This document shows positions 1-9,300 of a DNA stretch of 64,000 bases, in pieces (positions within the stretch are counted from its first letter, which is position 1; each line of letters begins with the position of its first letter). This DNA comes from Clostridia bacterium. GTDB lineage: Bacteria; Bacillota; Clostridia; RUG12999. Where the stretch lies: positions 1-64,000 of the forward strand of contig JAAWTG010000005.1 of NCBI GenBank assembly GCA_022801925.1. Direction: 5' to 3'. The notes under the pieces are model-generated. The model did no database searches. It was not told the origin of the DNA and was given only the letters and a program-made list of their open reading frames with translations. A program made the position numbers and the translations under genes.

Positions 1-1071
1 AACCAGCTCACCGGAGTGACTGTTGGCGGCGACACCACGACATATGGATACGATGCAAACGGCAACATCGTCAATAAAACCACCGGTGCATTGGTGACAA
101 CATATTACTATAACGAGGGAAATATGTTGCTTGGCATGAATACCAAACAAGGAACTACAACCATCAACGGTTATGATGCAGACTATTTTCTGGATGGTAA
201 TCTGAAACAGAAAAGAGAAAATGGGAACGATACATACTATCAGTATAACGGCTTGGGTCAGCTTATAGTTGACAGGGCGTTCCGATTCAACAATGAAGGA
301 GAATGTTCCTATGAGCAATATTTCACCTACGACGCCTATGGGAACCGGTCACGGCTGGAATTTCGGAGTCCGTGCGGAGAAAACTATCAGACAACGTATC
401 AGTATAATGCCAACAATCAATTGTTGCAGGAGCAGCGTTATGATAAAGAGGGCATTGAAGAAGAACTGCCATACAGCTACAACTATACTTATTCCTACAC
501 CTATGACGCAAATGGGAACCAGCGGTACCGGACGGTGCAGACAGCATCAGAAGAAGCAAAATGGGGGAATGAAGGAATCGGACTCAGCTTGCTGGGAGAG
601 GAAATAGAGCAATACGGCAATACTGCCGCAGTGGAAATGTACTCATATAACGGCTTTGGACAGATGACACAGGCAGTCGTAGACGGAACAACAGCGGCAT
701 ATGCATATAATCCGGACGGTCTGCGTATCAGCAAGACAGTGAACGGAGAAACCACAAAACATATTTTAGACGGAGCGAATGTAGTGGCAGATATCAAGGG
801 CGGAGCAGTGTCTAAATATAACCGTGGTCGCGGACTGATATCCATAGAGCAGAACGGAAGCAAGGGATACTATACGTTCAACGGTCATGGAGATGTGATA
901 GGAATTGTGGACGGTAACGGTAGCTTGACAAACAAGACGCAGTTCTATGCCTTCGGAGGCGAAATATATCAAGAATCCACCGTATTCGATAATCCTTTCG
1001 GTTACGCAGGAGAATATACGGATGAAGAAACCGGTAACATCTACTATTGGAGTATAATAGGGCTTAGTTAG
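1..1071 (+). CDS. RHS-repeat protein, 3' part (runs in from upstream)
   Basis: The frame is open from base 1, so the true start lies outside the window. The protein is made of tyrosine-rich RHS/YD repeats (YGYDANGN, YTYDANGNQ, YAYNPDGLR) and reaches the RHS-associated core (YYTFNGHGDVIGIVDGNG, then NPFGYAGEYTDEETG). In this family the core normally continues with a GLYYLRARYYDP-type motif and then a variable C-terminal toxin or tip. Here it stops within that motif, changing to WSIIGLS and a TAG that lies inside a hairpin. RHS proteins form secreted or surface shells that carry toxins. This copy has lost any C-terminal effector and is probably a remnant. Confidence 0.85.
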   Translation, partial: NQLTGVTVGGDTTTYGYDANGNIVNKTTGALVTTYYYNEGNMLLGMNTKQGTTTINGYDADYFLDGNLKQKRENGNDTYYQYNGLGQLIVDRAFRFNNEGECSYEQYFTYDAYGNRSRLEFRSPCGENYQTTYQYNANNQLLQEQRYDKEGIEEELPYSYNYTYSYTYDANGNQRYRTVQTASEEAKWGNEGIGLSLLGEEIEQYGNTAAVEMYSYNGFGQMTQAVVDGTTAAYAYNPDGLRISKTVNGETTKHILDGANVVADIKGGAVSKYNRGRGLISIEQNGSKGYYTFNGHGDVIGIVDGNGSLTNKTQFYAFGGEIYQESTVFDNPFGYAGEYTDEETGNIYYWSIIGLS

Positions 1072-1119
1072 AAAAAACCTTGATAAAACAAGGGGTTTGC
1101 TAATCTAAGTCCTATTTTT
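1056..1119. terminator. Imperfect hairpin at the broken 3' end of the RHS gene
   Basis: Outer arms at 1056-1071 and 1099-1116 pair (TAGGGCTTAG against CTAAGTCCTA). An inner CCTTG (1078-1082) pairs with CAAGG (1089-1093). A T-run follows, so it may terminate transcription. Because it starts inside the RHS frame where the conserved core is lost, it may also be the end of a mobile element or a recombination scar. Confidence 0.5.
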
Positions 1120-1211
1120 ATGCCCATTTTTAAATGGAAAAAGTACGTTTTTGGATGGGAGGCGGTATATTTCGGGCAGATGAAAAAGGATAAGAATTGG
1201 AGGTGTAAAAG

Positions 1212-1997
1212 ATGTGTATGGTAATCAGTCTGTTAAACCTAAAAGGCGGCGTGGGAAAGACGGTGTCGAGCATCAACATTGCGTATGCTTTGGCAGATAC
1301 GGGAAAGAAGGTCCTTATCGTGGACACCGACAGTCAGGGCAATGTTGCAACAGCGCTGGGAATTGCAGCGGATGGGAAATTTTGTACCTTAGCGGATTTG
1401 CTTTCGGAGGCGATTGACGGCAGCGTGAGTTTGGAACGCATCAAAGAATGTATTCTGCCGGGCGGAAAGATGGATATTTTGCCATCTAACGCGCTGCTGG
1501 CGGGTATCGACTACAAGCTGATGAACGCGTTTAACCGGGAGATGGTCTTAAAAGCGATTGTGGACAAGCTGCGCGCTGTCTATGACTGTATCATCATCGA
1601 CTGCCCGCCGTCGCTTGGCTTAATTGTCCGCAATGTGCTGACCGCGTCGGACTTTGTGCTGATTCCGGTAGAGGCGCATTACCTCAGCTTTGAGAGCTTG
1701 CAGGCGACGCTTGGCACGATAGAGATGGTGCGGCGGAAGCTGAACCCAAACTTAAAAATTGCCGGGATTTTTCTTACCATGTATCAATCCCGAACCAATC
1801 TGAGTAGGGGGATACGGGATAAGCTGCGGGAGACCTACGGCGGAGAGCTTCGCGTGTTTGAGGAAGCGGTGCCGTATTCCATTAAAGCGGCGGAGCAGGC
1901 GCTGTACGGGAAAAGCATTATAGAGCTGTATCCTAAAAATCCGGTGTCTGCGGCGTACCGGGCGATCGCAAGGGGGCTGACAGAATATGAAGAATGA
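1212..1997 (+). CDS. parA: ParA-family partition ATPase
   Basis: A 261-residue ParA/Soj-type P-loop ATPase that segregates a plasmid or element together with ParB. The deviant Walker A motif KGGVGKT lies at residues 11-17, VDTDSQGN follows as the A' region, and IIIDCPPSLG is the Walker B segment. There is no N-terminal helix-turn-helix, so it is the short ParA type. GGAGG at about 1199 sets the start. The end overlaps parB by 11 bases, indicating translational coupling. No promoter is obvious in the 140 bases upstream. Confidence in the family is very high. Confidence 0.95.
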   Translation: MCMVISLLNLKGGVGKTVSSINIAYALADTGKKVLIVDTDSQGNVATALGIAADGKFCTLADLLSEAIDGSVSLERIKECILPGGKMDILPSNALLAGIDYKLMNAFNREMVLKAIVDKLRAVYDCIIIDCPPSLGLIVRNVLTASDFVLIPVEAHYLSFESLQATLGTIEMVRRKLNPNLKIAGIFLTMYQSRTNLSRGIRDKLRETYGGELRVFEEAVPYSIKAAEQALYGKSIIELYPKNPVSAAYRAIARGLTEYEE

Positions 1998-2880
1998 CGT
2001 ATTTGCAGCCCTTTCCCAAAAGACGCAGAGCAGAAACGTGGCGGCAGACAGTATGGCGGGATTATTCGGCGATTCAATGAATGTCCGAACCGCGATACTG
2101 CCGATGGGTCAGCTGAAAGAGAAAGCCAACCACCCGTTTCAGGTGAAGGATGATGAAAAATTAGCCGCGCTTGCGGAGGATATCCGGGAAAACGGATTGC
2201 ACCAGCCGATTATCGTGCGGCCGATGGCAGACGGGTTTTATGAAATCCTTGCCGGACACCGGCGGACAAAAGCGTGCCGGAAAATCGGGAGAACGAAGAT
2301 AGAGGCGATTATCGTTGAGGCAGACGACGAACGGGCAAACCGGATTATGATTGCGACCAATTTCCAGCAGCGTGACAGCCATTTGCCGTCCGAGATTGCA
2401 AAATCGTACAAAATACGGTACGACGACTTGAAAAAACATGCCGGCGATGCGGAGGATAAGATAGACAAGCGGATGGAGGCAGAGTTTTCGACCTCCAAAT
2501 CCAAGGTATATATGTATCTTCGGGTCAACTTCCTTTGCGAAACGCTGACCACGGCGCTGGATGAACGGCGGCTCAACCTGCGGATTGCGGTGGAGTTATC
2601 CTATCTCGCAGAGACCGAGCAGGCAGCCGTTTATGAAATGGTGTATGAAAAGGCGCTGTTTTGCTTATCTCTGAAAAAAGCAGGGAGATTGAAGCAAAAG
2701 AGCAAGCAGGGCAACCTGACGCGCGATGACATATGGGAAATTCTGTCGGGGGATTTGGCGGATGAAAAAAGCGTATTGTATTTTTCAAGTAAGGAAATTG
2801 CGAGATACCAATACAAATTTCACAGCACGGAGGATATGAAAGAGGCGATTTTGCAGTTCCTTGAAAATTATGTGGCATAG
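1987..2880 (+). CDS. parB: ParB-family DNA-binding partition protein
   Basis: A 297-residue ParB/Spo0J/RepB-type protein. The N-terminal domain has the CTP-binding ParB signature GHRRTKACRKIG, preceded by ENGLHQPIIVRP. The helical DNA-binding region comes next, around STSKSKVYMYLRV. It would load at parS-like sites and act with the overlapping parA. I did not find a repeated parS-like palindrome in the flanking DNA. The stop is 10 bases before the next gene, so the three genes probably form one operon. Confidence 0.93.
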   Translation: MKNDVFAALSQKTQSRNVAADSMAGLFGDSMNVRTAILPMGQLKEKANHPFQVKDDEKLAALAEDIRENGLHQPIIVRPMADGFYEILAGHRRTKACRKIGRTKIEAIIVEADDERANRIMIATNFQQRDSHLPSEIAKSYKIRYDDLKKHAGDAEDKIDKRMEAEFSTSKSKVYMYLRVNFLCETLTTALDERRLNLRIAVELSYLAETEQAAVYEMVYEKALFCLSLKKAGRLKQKSKQGNLTRDDIWEILSGDLADEKSVLYFSSKEIARYQYKFHSTEDMKEAILQFLENYVA

Positions 2881-2890
2881 GAGGAGATGT

Positions 2891-3283
2891 ATGCGGAGGA
2901 TATATTGGTATCACAGCGGCGGCGTCTGCTATGTTGCGGACTTTATAGAGACGGCAGATCAAAAGATTCAGAAGAAATTTGTCTTTTGCTTGGATTACAT
3001 AAAAGAGGAGCGCAACGGTTTTTGCGAGCCGTATGTGAAGCATTTCTCGATTGAAAAGTACCGCCGGCTTTACGAATGCAGAATGAAAGCGGCAGGGCGG
3101 ATGGTGCGCGTTATCTTTTACGAGCATAACGGCGAGATTTTGCTGCTGCATGCGTTTTACAAGCGCGACCGAAAGGACACCGAAAAAGCGCTGGAGACTG
3201 CGCGGAAACTGTTGGATACGGCGGTTGACGAAAACGGTGAAATCCTTGCGGCGTATCGAGGGGAGGCGGTCAAAATCGCATAG
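2891..3283 (+). CDS. RelE/Gp49 (HigB-like) protein without a partner antitoxin
   Basis: A 130-residue protein of the phage-derived Gp49/HigB branch of the RelE/ParE superfamily. The supporting features are the order KKFVFCLDYIK, YVKHFS, YECRMKAAGRMVRVIFYEH, HAFYKRDRKDTEKALE. Family members cleave mRNA on the ribosome. The ATG at 2891 is preferred over an upstream ATG at 2861 because AGGAGGAG sits just before it and the upstream start would overlap parB. No HTH antitoxin follows, unlike the HigBA pair at 25.3 kb. It may be an orphan or repurposed within the partition operon. Confidence 0.7.
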   Translation: MRRIYWYHSGGVCYVADFIETADQKIQKKFVFCLDYIKEERNGFCEPYVKHFSIEKYRRLYECRMKAAGRMVRVIFYEHNGEILLLHAFYKRDRKDTEKALETARKLLDTAVDENGEILAAYRGEAVKIA

Positions 3284-3332
3284 CAAACAGGAATTTCAGA
3301 AACAAAATCGAACGAAGGAGAGTGAGAGAAAA

Positions 3333-4175
3333 ATGCAGATGTTAAAACGGGCGGCGGTATGCATGACGGCGGTTTTGGCAATGTCGGTAAGCGTATTTGC
3401 CGCAGACCTCCCGCAGCCGCAGGAGGTAATCCGTGGGCAGAGTGAAAATCTGCAAACAGTAGAAAAGGTGTATGTTCTGCCGAACACGGAGGACGGGAGT
3501 GCTATTCCAACAGAAAATTTTATAGAAAATGAAACGGAATACACTTTTGTAGAACTGAAAACACAGGACAATACGCAGGAGGATGTGAAAGAGCATACAG
3601 AAACAGTAAGAATACATGTTGATACGGATAATACGCAAACGGTCATTTCTAAGTTTAAGCCAGCAATTGAAGTGTCAACAGGAGAGGGATATGCCGGGAC
3701 ACTGGAATTTGATTACACCGCATTAAAGATGGTTTCGGCGGGAACAGGCACGCAGAATTATACTATAACAGAAAGCCGGACTTACCCGAATTTGCAGGAT
3801 GCGGATACTTCGCTTGTTCCAAAAACAATCAACAAGGATGGTGCAATGCTGAATCTGACAAACATCAGCTGGCAGAGCAGCGCAAGCGACAATATTGACG
3901 GACAGGAATTGGCGGTACGGTATACCGCCAACGCGGAGTATGCGGGTACCGGAACCAAGAACTACAGCAAGGGCTATACGGCAACGGCGGTGTACCGCGG
4001 CGAGGTGAAAAAAGTCGTGAACGATACGATTACCTATACAGCGGTATTTCATGAGATGCCGAAGCCGGAGAAGAAAGGCGCACTTGCCTATTGGTGGGCG
4101 TTTTTGATAGGAATTGTATTCCTCGGCGGCTATGGTGGATATTGTCTGATTCGAAAAAGAAAGAAGGGAAACTAA
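3333..4175 (+). CDS. Secreted single-pass membrane protein, unknown function
   Basis: A 280-residue protein with a signal peptide (KRAAVCMTAVLAMSVSVFAA) and a C-terminal membrane helix (WWAFLIGIVFLGGYGGYCL) followed by a basic tail RKRKKGN. This is type I topology with most of the protein outside the cell. The outer part is threonine- and beta-rich with no domain I can name. The start at 3333 follows GAAGGAG. The open frame extends further upstream, but that segment overlaps the previous gene and lacks a signal peptide. The sortase gene begins at the next base after its stop, so the two are likely co-expressed. There is no LPXTG motif. Confidence 0.75.
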   Translation: MQMLKRAAVCMTAVLAMSVSVFAADLPQPQEVIRGQSENLQTVEKVYVLPNTEDGSAIPTENFIENETEYTFVELKTQDNTQEDVKEHTETVRIHVDTDNTQTVISKFKPAIEVSTGEGYAGTLEFDYTALKMVSAGTGTQNYTITESRTYPNLQDADTSLVPKTINKDGAMLNLTNISWQSSASDNIDGQELAVRYTANAEYAGTGTKNYSKGYTATAVYRGEVKKVVNDTITYTAVFHEMPKPEKKGALAYWWAFLIGIVFLGGYGGYCLIRKRKKGN

Positions 4176-5042
4176 ATGAAAAAAATTGCAGTATTGACGG
4201 TGGCGGGTGTTTTGATGTGCTCCTCCGGTGCGTATGCGGCGGATTATACCGTGGCGGCGCCGTCGGCGGGAATATTCGGAAAGCCGACGTCAGTCACAGT
4301 GGTGGTTGCAGCAGACAAAGTGAATCAAGCAGAGATTGACAAGAGCAAAAACAGTTCGCTGATTCCGCCGCTGTTCGGCAGTCCGACAAGCAATTTGCGG
4401 GGCAGCGGCGAGCCGCTGACGCCCAATCTTGCGACAAATTATATGGATGCACAGACCAAAATTTCAACGGTTGGAATTTTGAATGCGGCGAGTGTTACGG
4501 TATCAAGCAATGTACCGCCGCAGAACGGAACAGCGCCGAATGTGATTACCGCGCAGGGAAACGGTATCTACATTCCCGGCACAATCAAGAATGACAGCCA
4601 ATACTATTACGAGGAAGAAGCTTTTACAAAGGTGACAAATAGTATGTATTATTCAGGCGGGCATTTGGGTACACTCAAAATTCCGAGTTTGAATGTTTCT
4701 GTGAAGATTTATGAGGGAACGACAAACTCCGTGCTTGCAAAAGGCGCAGGGCATTTCCAGGATACGTCCATTTGGAACGGGAATGTTTGTCTTGCGTCCC
4801 ACAACCGCGGTTCAAGCGCGTATTTCGGCAGAATACACGAGCTGGATTACGGCGATAAAATCACGCTGACAACGAAAAAAGGTACAAGGACATACCGGGT
4901 GTTTAATGTGGAGAAAATCTCGGTGAACGACACCTCAAACCTACAGGGGACAAGTGATAACATCATCACGCTAATCACCTGTGTGCGCAATCAGGCAGAC
5001 TATTACCGCTGGTGCGTGCAAGCGGAGGAAGTGCGGTCATAG
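4176..5042 (+). CDS. Sortase-family transpeptidase (probably class D-like)
   Basis: A 288-residue secreted sortase. Residues 1-22 form a signal peptide. A non-catalytic linker of about 130 residues precedes the beta-barrel domain, which starts near LGTLKIPSLNVSVKIYEG. The catalytic His lies in ASHNRG (about residue 209), the Cys in TLITC (about 269) and the Arg in YYRW (about 278). Sortases cleave LPXTG-like signals and attach proteins to peptidoglycan or to each other. A likely substrate is the giant adhesin at 6.3 kb, which ends in MPRTGY. The class call rests on motif spacing only. Confidence 0.85.
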   Translation: MKKIAVLTVAGVLMCSSGAYAADYTVAAPSAGIFGKPTSVTVVVAADKVNQAEIDKSKNSSLIPPLFGSPTSNLRGSGEPLTPNLATNYMDAQTKISTVGILNAASVTVSSNVPPQNGTAPNVITAQGNGIYIPGTIKNDSQYYYEEEAFTKVTNSMYYSGGHLGTLKIPSLNVSVKIYEGTTNSVLAKGAGHFQDTSIWNGNVCLASHNRGSSAYFGRIHELDYGDKITLTTKKGTRTYRVFNVEKISVNDTSNLQGTSDNIITLITCVRNQADYYRWCVQAEEVRS

Positions 5043-5130
5043 TAAAATTGCCCATCTCACCATTTTGCGGAGCTTGAAGTACACTTTGTACGTCGGCGCT
5101 CCTTAAAACGGCAACCTGAACAATTTTCCG
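5043..5130 (+). repeat. Intercistronic structured element, copy A of three
   Basis: It begins directly after the sortase stop. The shared plan with 23075-23161 and 61321-61410 is AAAATT, then CATCT, then a central hairpin, then GCAAYCT, then AATTTT; the outer AAAATT/AATTTT can pair. Here the hairpin is GGAGC...GTAC/GTAC...GCTCC. The sequence between the constant blocks varies between copies but stays self-complementary, suggesting an RNA structure. Function unknown. Confidence 0.6.
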
Positions 5131-5192
5131 TTTGACCGTCAAGTTGATTAAAATATATTTCCACCATAAAACCGATAAAAGGAGGAACCAAT

Positions 5193-6260
5193 ATGAGGAA
5201 ACACAGCTTTCTATTTGGTTTACTGACAGGCGCGTGTATGTTCGGAGGCATAACAGTTTTGGCAAATACTGATGTTTTGGCGCGGCTTACGTCTCAGGTG
5301 TTTTACTACAACGGCAGCAAGATAGAGCTGGAGGCGTACAATATCAACGATTACAATTATGTCCGGCTCCGTGACGCAGCAGAGCTGTTCGGCGTAAAGG
5401 TAGAGTATGACGGGGAAACGGACAGCGTGTACCTTGGCGAAAAGCCTGCGGCGGTGGTAAAACCGTCGGCGGGAAAGGGCAAAAGCGATGGAAAGGCGCA
5501 CGCGCGGGAGGATTATTCGCAGGCTGCCAATCCGGAGATTTTTGACAGCGTATATACCCGGGACGCATATAACGCAATTAAGCAGTCGCTTGTGGATGTT
5601 GAGAGCATTACCGCGGGAACGAATGGGGATGGATATAATCCTAGCTATAATTATGCGAACTTTGTTGACGGCAAAGACACCATGCAAACGCCGGGGGATA
5701 CGGTAACAGCAATGAATTCCGTAATCGGCGGCTTTAACGGATACTATCTTTTCCGGTTGGGAAGCGCGGTGCATATCGACAATATTTATGAATATCCCGG
5801 TTACCGTATCTGCCAGATATGGTTCAACAAAAAGCTGGAACCTGCGAAAGAAGCAACCGACGGATTTGTGGAAGAAATCAAGGGCTTACCCGATGCGGAT
5901 AAAATACAGAGAATTGCCGACTTGGTTTGCGACAAAATTGTATATAAAGATGAAAACGTCGGCGGGCTAAATGAAGTGTTCACTTCCGCTGCTCCCGTCA
6001 ACGGTATCTGCGGTACGTATGCGTCAGCATTTCAATACTTGTGCCTGAGAGCAGGGATTCCTTGCCTTGTTGCAATGGATCAGGACCATGCATGGAACGA
6101 GGTTTATGTAAACGGTGCATGGGAATCAGCGGATATGGGATATTATGATGTCGGACGTCCGCAGGCGCAGCTGCTGATAGATAAGTTTCGGAAAACGGAC
6201 ACCAGACCGCAAAGATTAAAATTTGCCAAAGAACTGTTAGTGCCAACGAGCACAAAGTAA
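5193..6260 (+). CDS. Secreted transglutaminase-like protein with copper-amine-oxidase-type N-terminal domain
   Basis: A 355-residue protein. A signal peptide (LLTGACMFGGITVLA) is followed by a copper-amine-oxidase-like N-terminal domain recognisable from YVRLRDAAELFG, a common cell-surface module in Clostridia. The C-terminal half is a transglutaminase/protease-like fold with the triad Cys in NGICGTY (about residue 273), His in DHAWNEV (about 299) and Asp in SADMGYYD (about 314). Such enzymes cross-link or cleave surface proteins. AAAGGAGG at 5179 sets the start. Its position between the sortase and the giant adhesin suggests a role in processing or cross-linking surface structures. Confidence 0.82.
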   Translation: MRKHSFLFGLLTGACMFGGITVLANTDVLARLTSQVFYYNGSKIELEAYNINDYNYVRLRDAAELFGVKVEYDGETDSVYLGEKPAAVVKPSAGKGKSDGKAHAREDYSQAANPEIFDSVYTRDAYNAIKQSLVDVESITAGTNGDGYNPSYNYANFVDGKDTMQTPGDTVTAMNSVIGGFNGYYLFRLGSAVHIDNIYEYPGYRICQIWFNKKLEPAKEATDGFVEEIKGLPDADKIQRIADLVCDKIVYKDENVGGLNEVFTSAAPVNGICGTYASAFQYLCLRAGIPCLVAMDQDHAWNEVYVNGAWESADMGYYDVGRPQAQLLIDKFRKTDTRPQRLKFAKELLVPTSTK

Positions 6261-6279
6261 AACCAAATATTGTAACAGA

Positions 6280-6309
6280 AAGCAGACTTTAACGGGTCTG
6301 CTTTTTTTA
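6280..6309 (+). terminator. Rho-independent terminator
   Basis: AAGCAGAC pairs with GTCTGCTT across an 8-base loop and is followed by a T-run. It separates the sortase/transglutaminase unit from the adhesin gene. Confidence 0.85.
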
Positions 6310-6337
6310 TATAAAGAATACCGAGAGGAGACTTTTA

Positions 6338-9300
6338 ATGATGAAACGACAGATAGGAAAAAGAACAATGGCGTTGCTGCTGCTTGCGGCAACGCTTTTG
6401 TCGCTTGCTGTGAACGTGGGCGCGGAAACGCTGGGCGACGGCGCGGCAAAGACGGTCACCATCAGCATGAACGAGAAATTCAGCTTTTTGGAGACGACGA
6501 ACGGCAACAAGCTGAGCGGTTACGCATGGGGATATACGACGGATACCGGCGTTACAGGTCCGGCGTACTGCGTGAATTGGGGGCTGAAAAACCCGCCGTC
6601 GGACAAAAAACTGACCATTGCGGGGCGGTATACCGCCAACCCCAAAACCATCGGCGCATTTGCCTGCGGGTACCCGCAGCGGAGTTTAGAGGACTTTATT
6701 AAAATCAACGTGGGAAGATGGCCGGAGATTGCAAGCCTGACCCGTGAGGAATACGCCTGTGCAACGCAGCTTGCGGTCTGGGCGTCGCTCGGACAGCTTG
6801 CGGTGGAAGGTACCGATTATACGACCGGGCGTGCGTCGCTTGCGATACAGTACAGCGAACCGCAGAAGATACGCACCTACAAAGCGCTGGAGATTATCCT
6901 GTACAACGCTTCGTTTTGGGACAGACCGCTGAACACCGGGATGGAAATCAGGCTTGGCAGAACGGAACGGGGCAGTGTCTTGGATATAGAGAATGAGAAC
7001 GGGCTAATCGGCGCTGAAGCGAAAGGCGAGTATGAAATAAACAAAGAAACCATACGCGGCGCGCAGTATTATACCCGTTCGTTTGTGGCGGCGTCCGCAA
7101 CCTCGACATATAAGCACGGGTATTGTATCGAATTGTGGGCAGAAAATGCGCCGGAGGGTACTATTTTTACAGACTTGAACAACAACCCGCTGGAAACGGT
7201 TGTCTGGGAAGGCAAAACGCTCTGGAAGGTGCCGACTCCGTATAGTGAAGTAACGACAATGAACGAAAACGGCGAAGAATATGCGGGAGATTTTAAAATC
7301 TGTATCCCGGTGCGAAACACGCCGCCCGACGGAGATATCCTGATTCACGGAACATCTACGATCACGCAGTACAACATCTATCTTGCCAACAATACGGATG
7401 ATAAAGAGCAGAGCTATGTGATTGCAGACCCGATGTACGCTTCTATGGAGTGTGTTGGAGAACTGAAATGGAAAAAGGTGGTTTCTCCCTACGGCAGATT
7501 GATTGTAAACAAAACAGACGGCATGGGAAAAGCCTTGCCGGGCGCAATATTCAAGCTGATCGGTACAGACGGAAGTGTGTTTGAGGGTACCACAAACAAC
7601 ATCGGTCAGATTGTTTGGGAATACCTGAACCCGGATATTCAATATACTTTGACAGAAACACAAGCGCCGAAGGGATATTTAAAAGCCGAGCCGATGACAG
7701 TCAGCGTTCCGGCAGGACAAACACAGGCAGTCAGTGTGAAAAATCTAAGTGAGAGAACGCTGCGTATCCGTAAAATTGACGCGCAGAACGGCAGTCCGCT
7801 GATTGGCGCGACCTTCCGTATTGAGCAGACAGACGGCGGGTACAAGACGGACGTCACCACAGGGCACAGCGGATATATTGAGTTCAAAGGAAGCGAATTG
7901 CCGTTTGGTTCCTACAAGGCGTATGAATTGAAAGCGCCGGACGGGTATGAAAAGGATACCGAGCCGCAGACGTTCTCGTGGGACGGGTCAAACGACGTCA
8001 CGCTCACCTTCAAAAATGTCCGCAAAACTTCTTTGGTGCTGATTAAAATGGATAAGAAAACGCATGAGTCTTTAGCAGACGTCGCTTTTGCCGTGTACAA
8101 GGACGGCAAAAAGATTACCGATGTGACAACAGACAACGCCGGATATGCCAGAGTGTCGGGGTTGTCGGAAGGGTATTATGAGGTGGAGGAAACCGTTGCA
8201 CCGAAAGGGTATCTTTTGGACAGCACACAGCACGGCATACACATTGACCCGTACAATCCGGCAACGGACGACGACCCGGTTCTGGTTCTCACCAATGAGA
8301 AAAAACCGGGGCTTGCCATTGAGAAGCTGGATGCGCAAACCTTAAAGCCCATGAAAGGGACGACCTTTGCGGTGTACAAGGATACGGTGCTGGTTGGGGA
8401 ATATCAGACGGACGCGGATGGTCTGATTGAACTCACAGATTTAGAGCCGGGGACATATACGGTTAAGGAAATGAAAACCGATGCAAGCCACATTGTGCAG
8501 GGCTGTCCTCAGTCGATAGAGCTTCTTGCGGGTAAGAGCGCACACCTCATCTTTTTTAACAAAACCAAGCCGGGAATCGGTATTACGAAGATTGACGCGG
8601 AAACCAAGAAACCTCTTGCGGACGCGGTATTCCGTATCGAAAAGCTGGATGGGAGTTTTACCAAGGACTACACCACCGACCGAAACGGCGAGATTGATTT
8701 GTCCGATTTGGAGCCGGGGGCGTACACTGTAACGGAAACCGCCGCGCCGGAGGGGTATGTGGCAGATACCGTACGCCGTACCTTTGAAGCAGTCGCGGGA
8801 GAAAGCATGCAGCTTATCTTTACCAATACCCGAAAACCGAGTTTGAAAGTGACAAAAATAGATGCAAACACAGGCAAAGCCTTAGCGGGCGCGGTGATTC
8901 GCATTTCCAATCTTTCGGGAAGCACGACAGTAGATAAAACTACAAATGCGGACGGCGAAATCTTTTTGGAGGATTTAGAAGAAGGTCTGTATACCGTGCA
9001 GGAAATCACCGCACCGAAAGGTTATCTTCTGAATGATGAACTGCATCATGTGGAGGTTCAGGCGGGAAGCAACAATGAACTTGTGATTGCCAACACGAAA
9101 AAGCCCAGCCTGACGATAAAAAAGTACGACAGCCTGACCGGCAAACCGATGGCAAATGTGCGGTTTGAGGTGTATCGGGACACGCTGCTGATTGGCGCTT
9201 ACGACACCAATGCGGCGGGAGAAATTTTGCTGTACGATTTGGAGCTTGGCACGTATACCGTGAAAGAGATTGCGGCGGATGAGGGGCATATTGTGAACTC

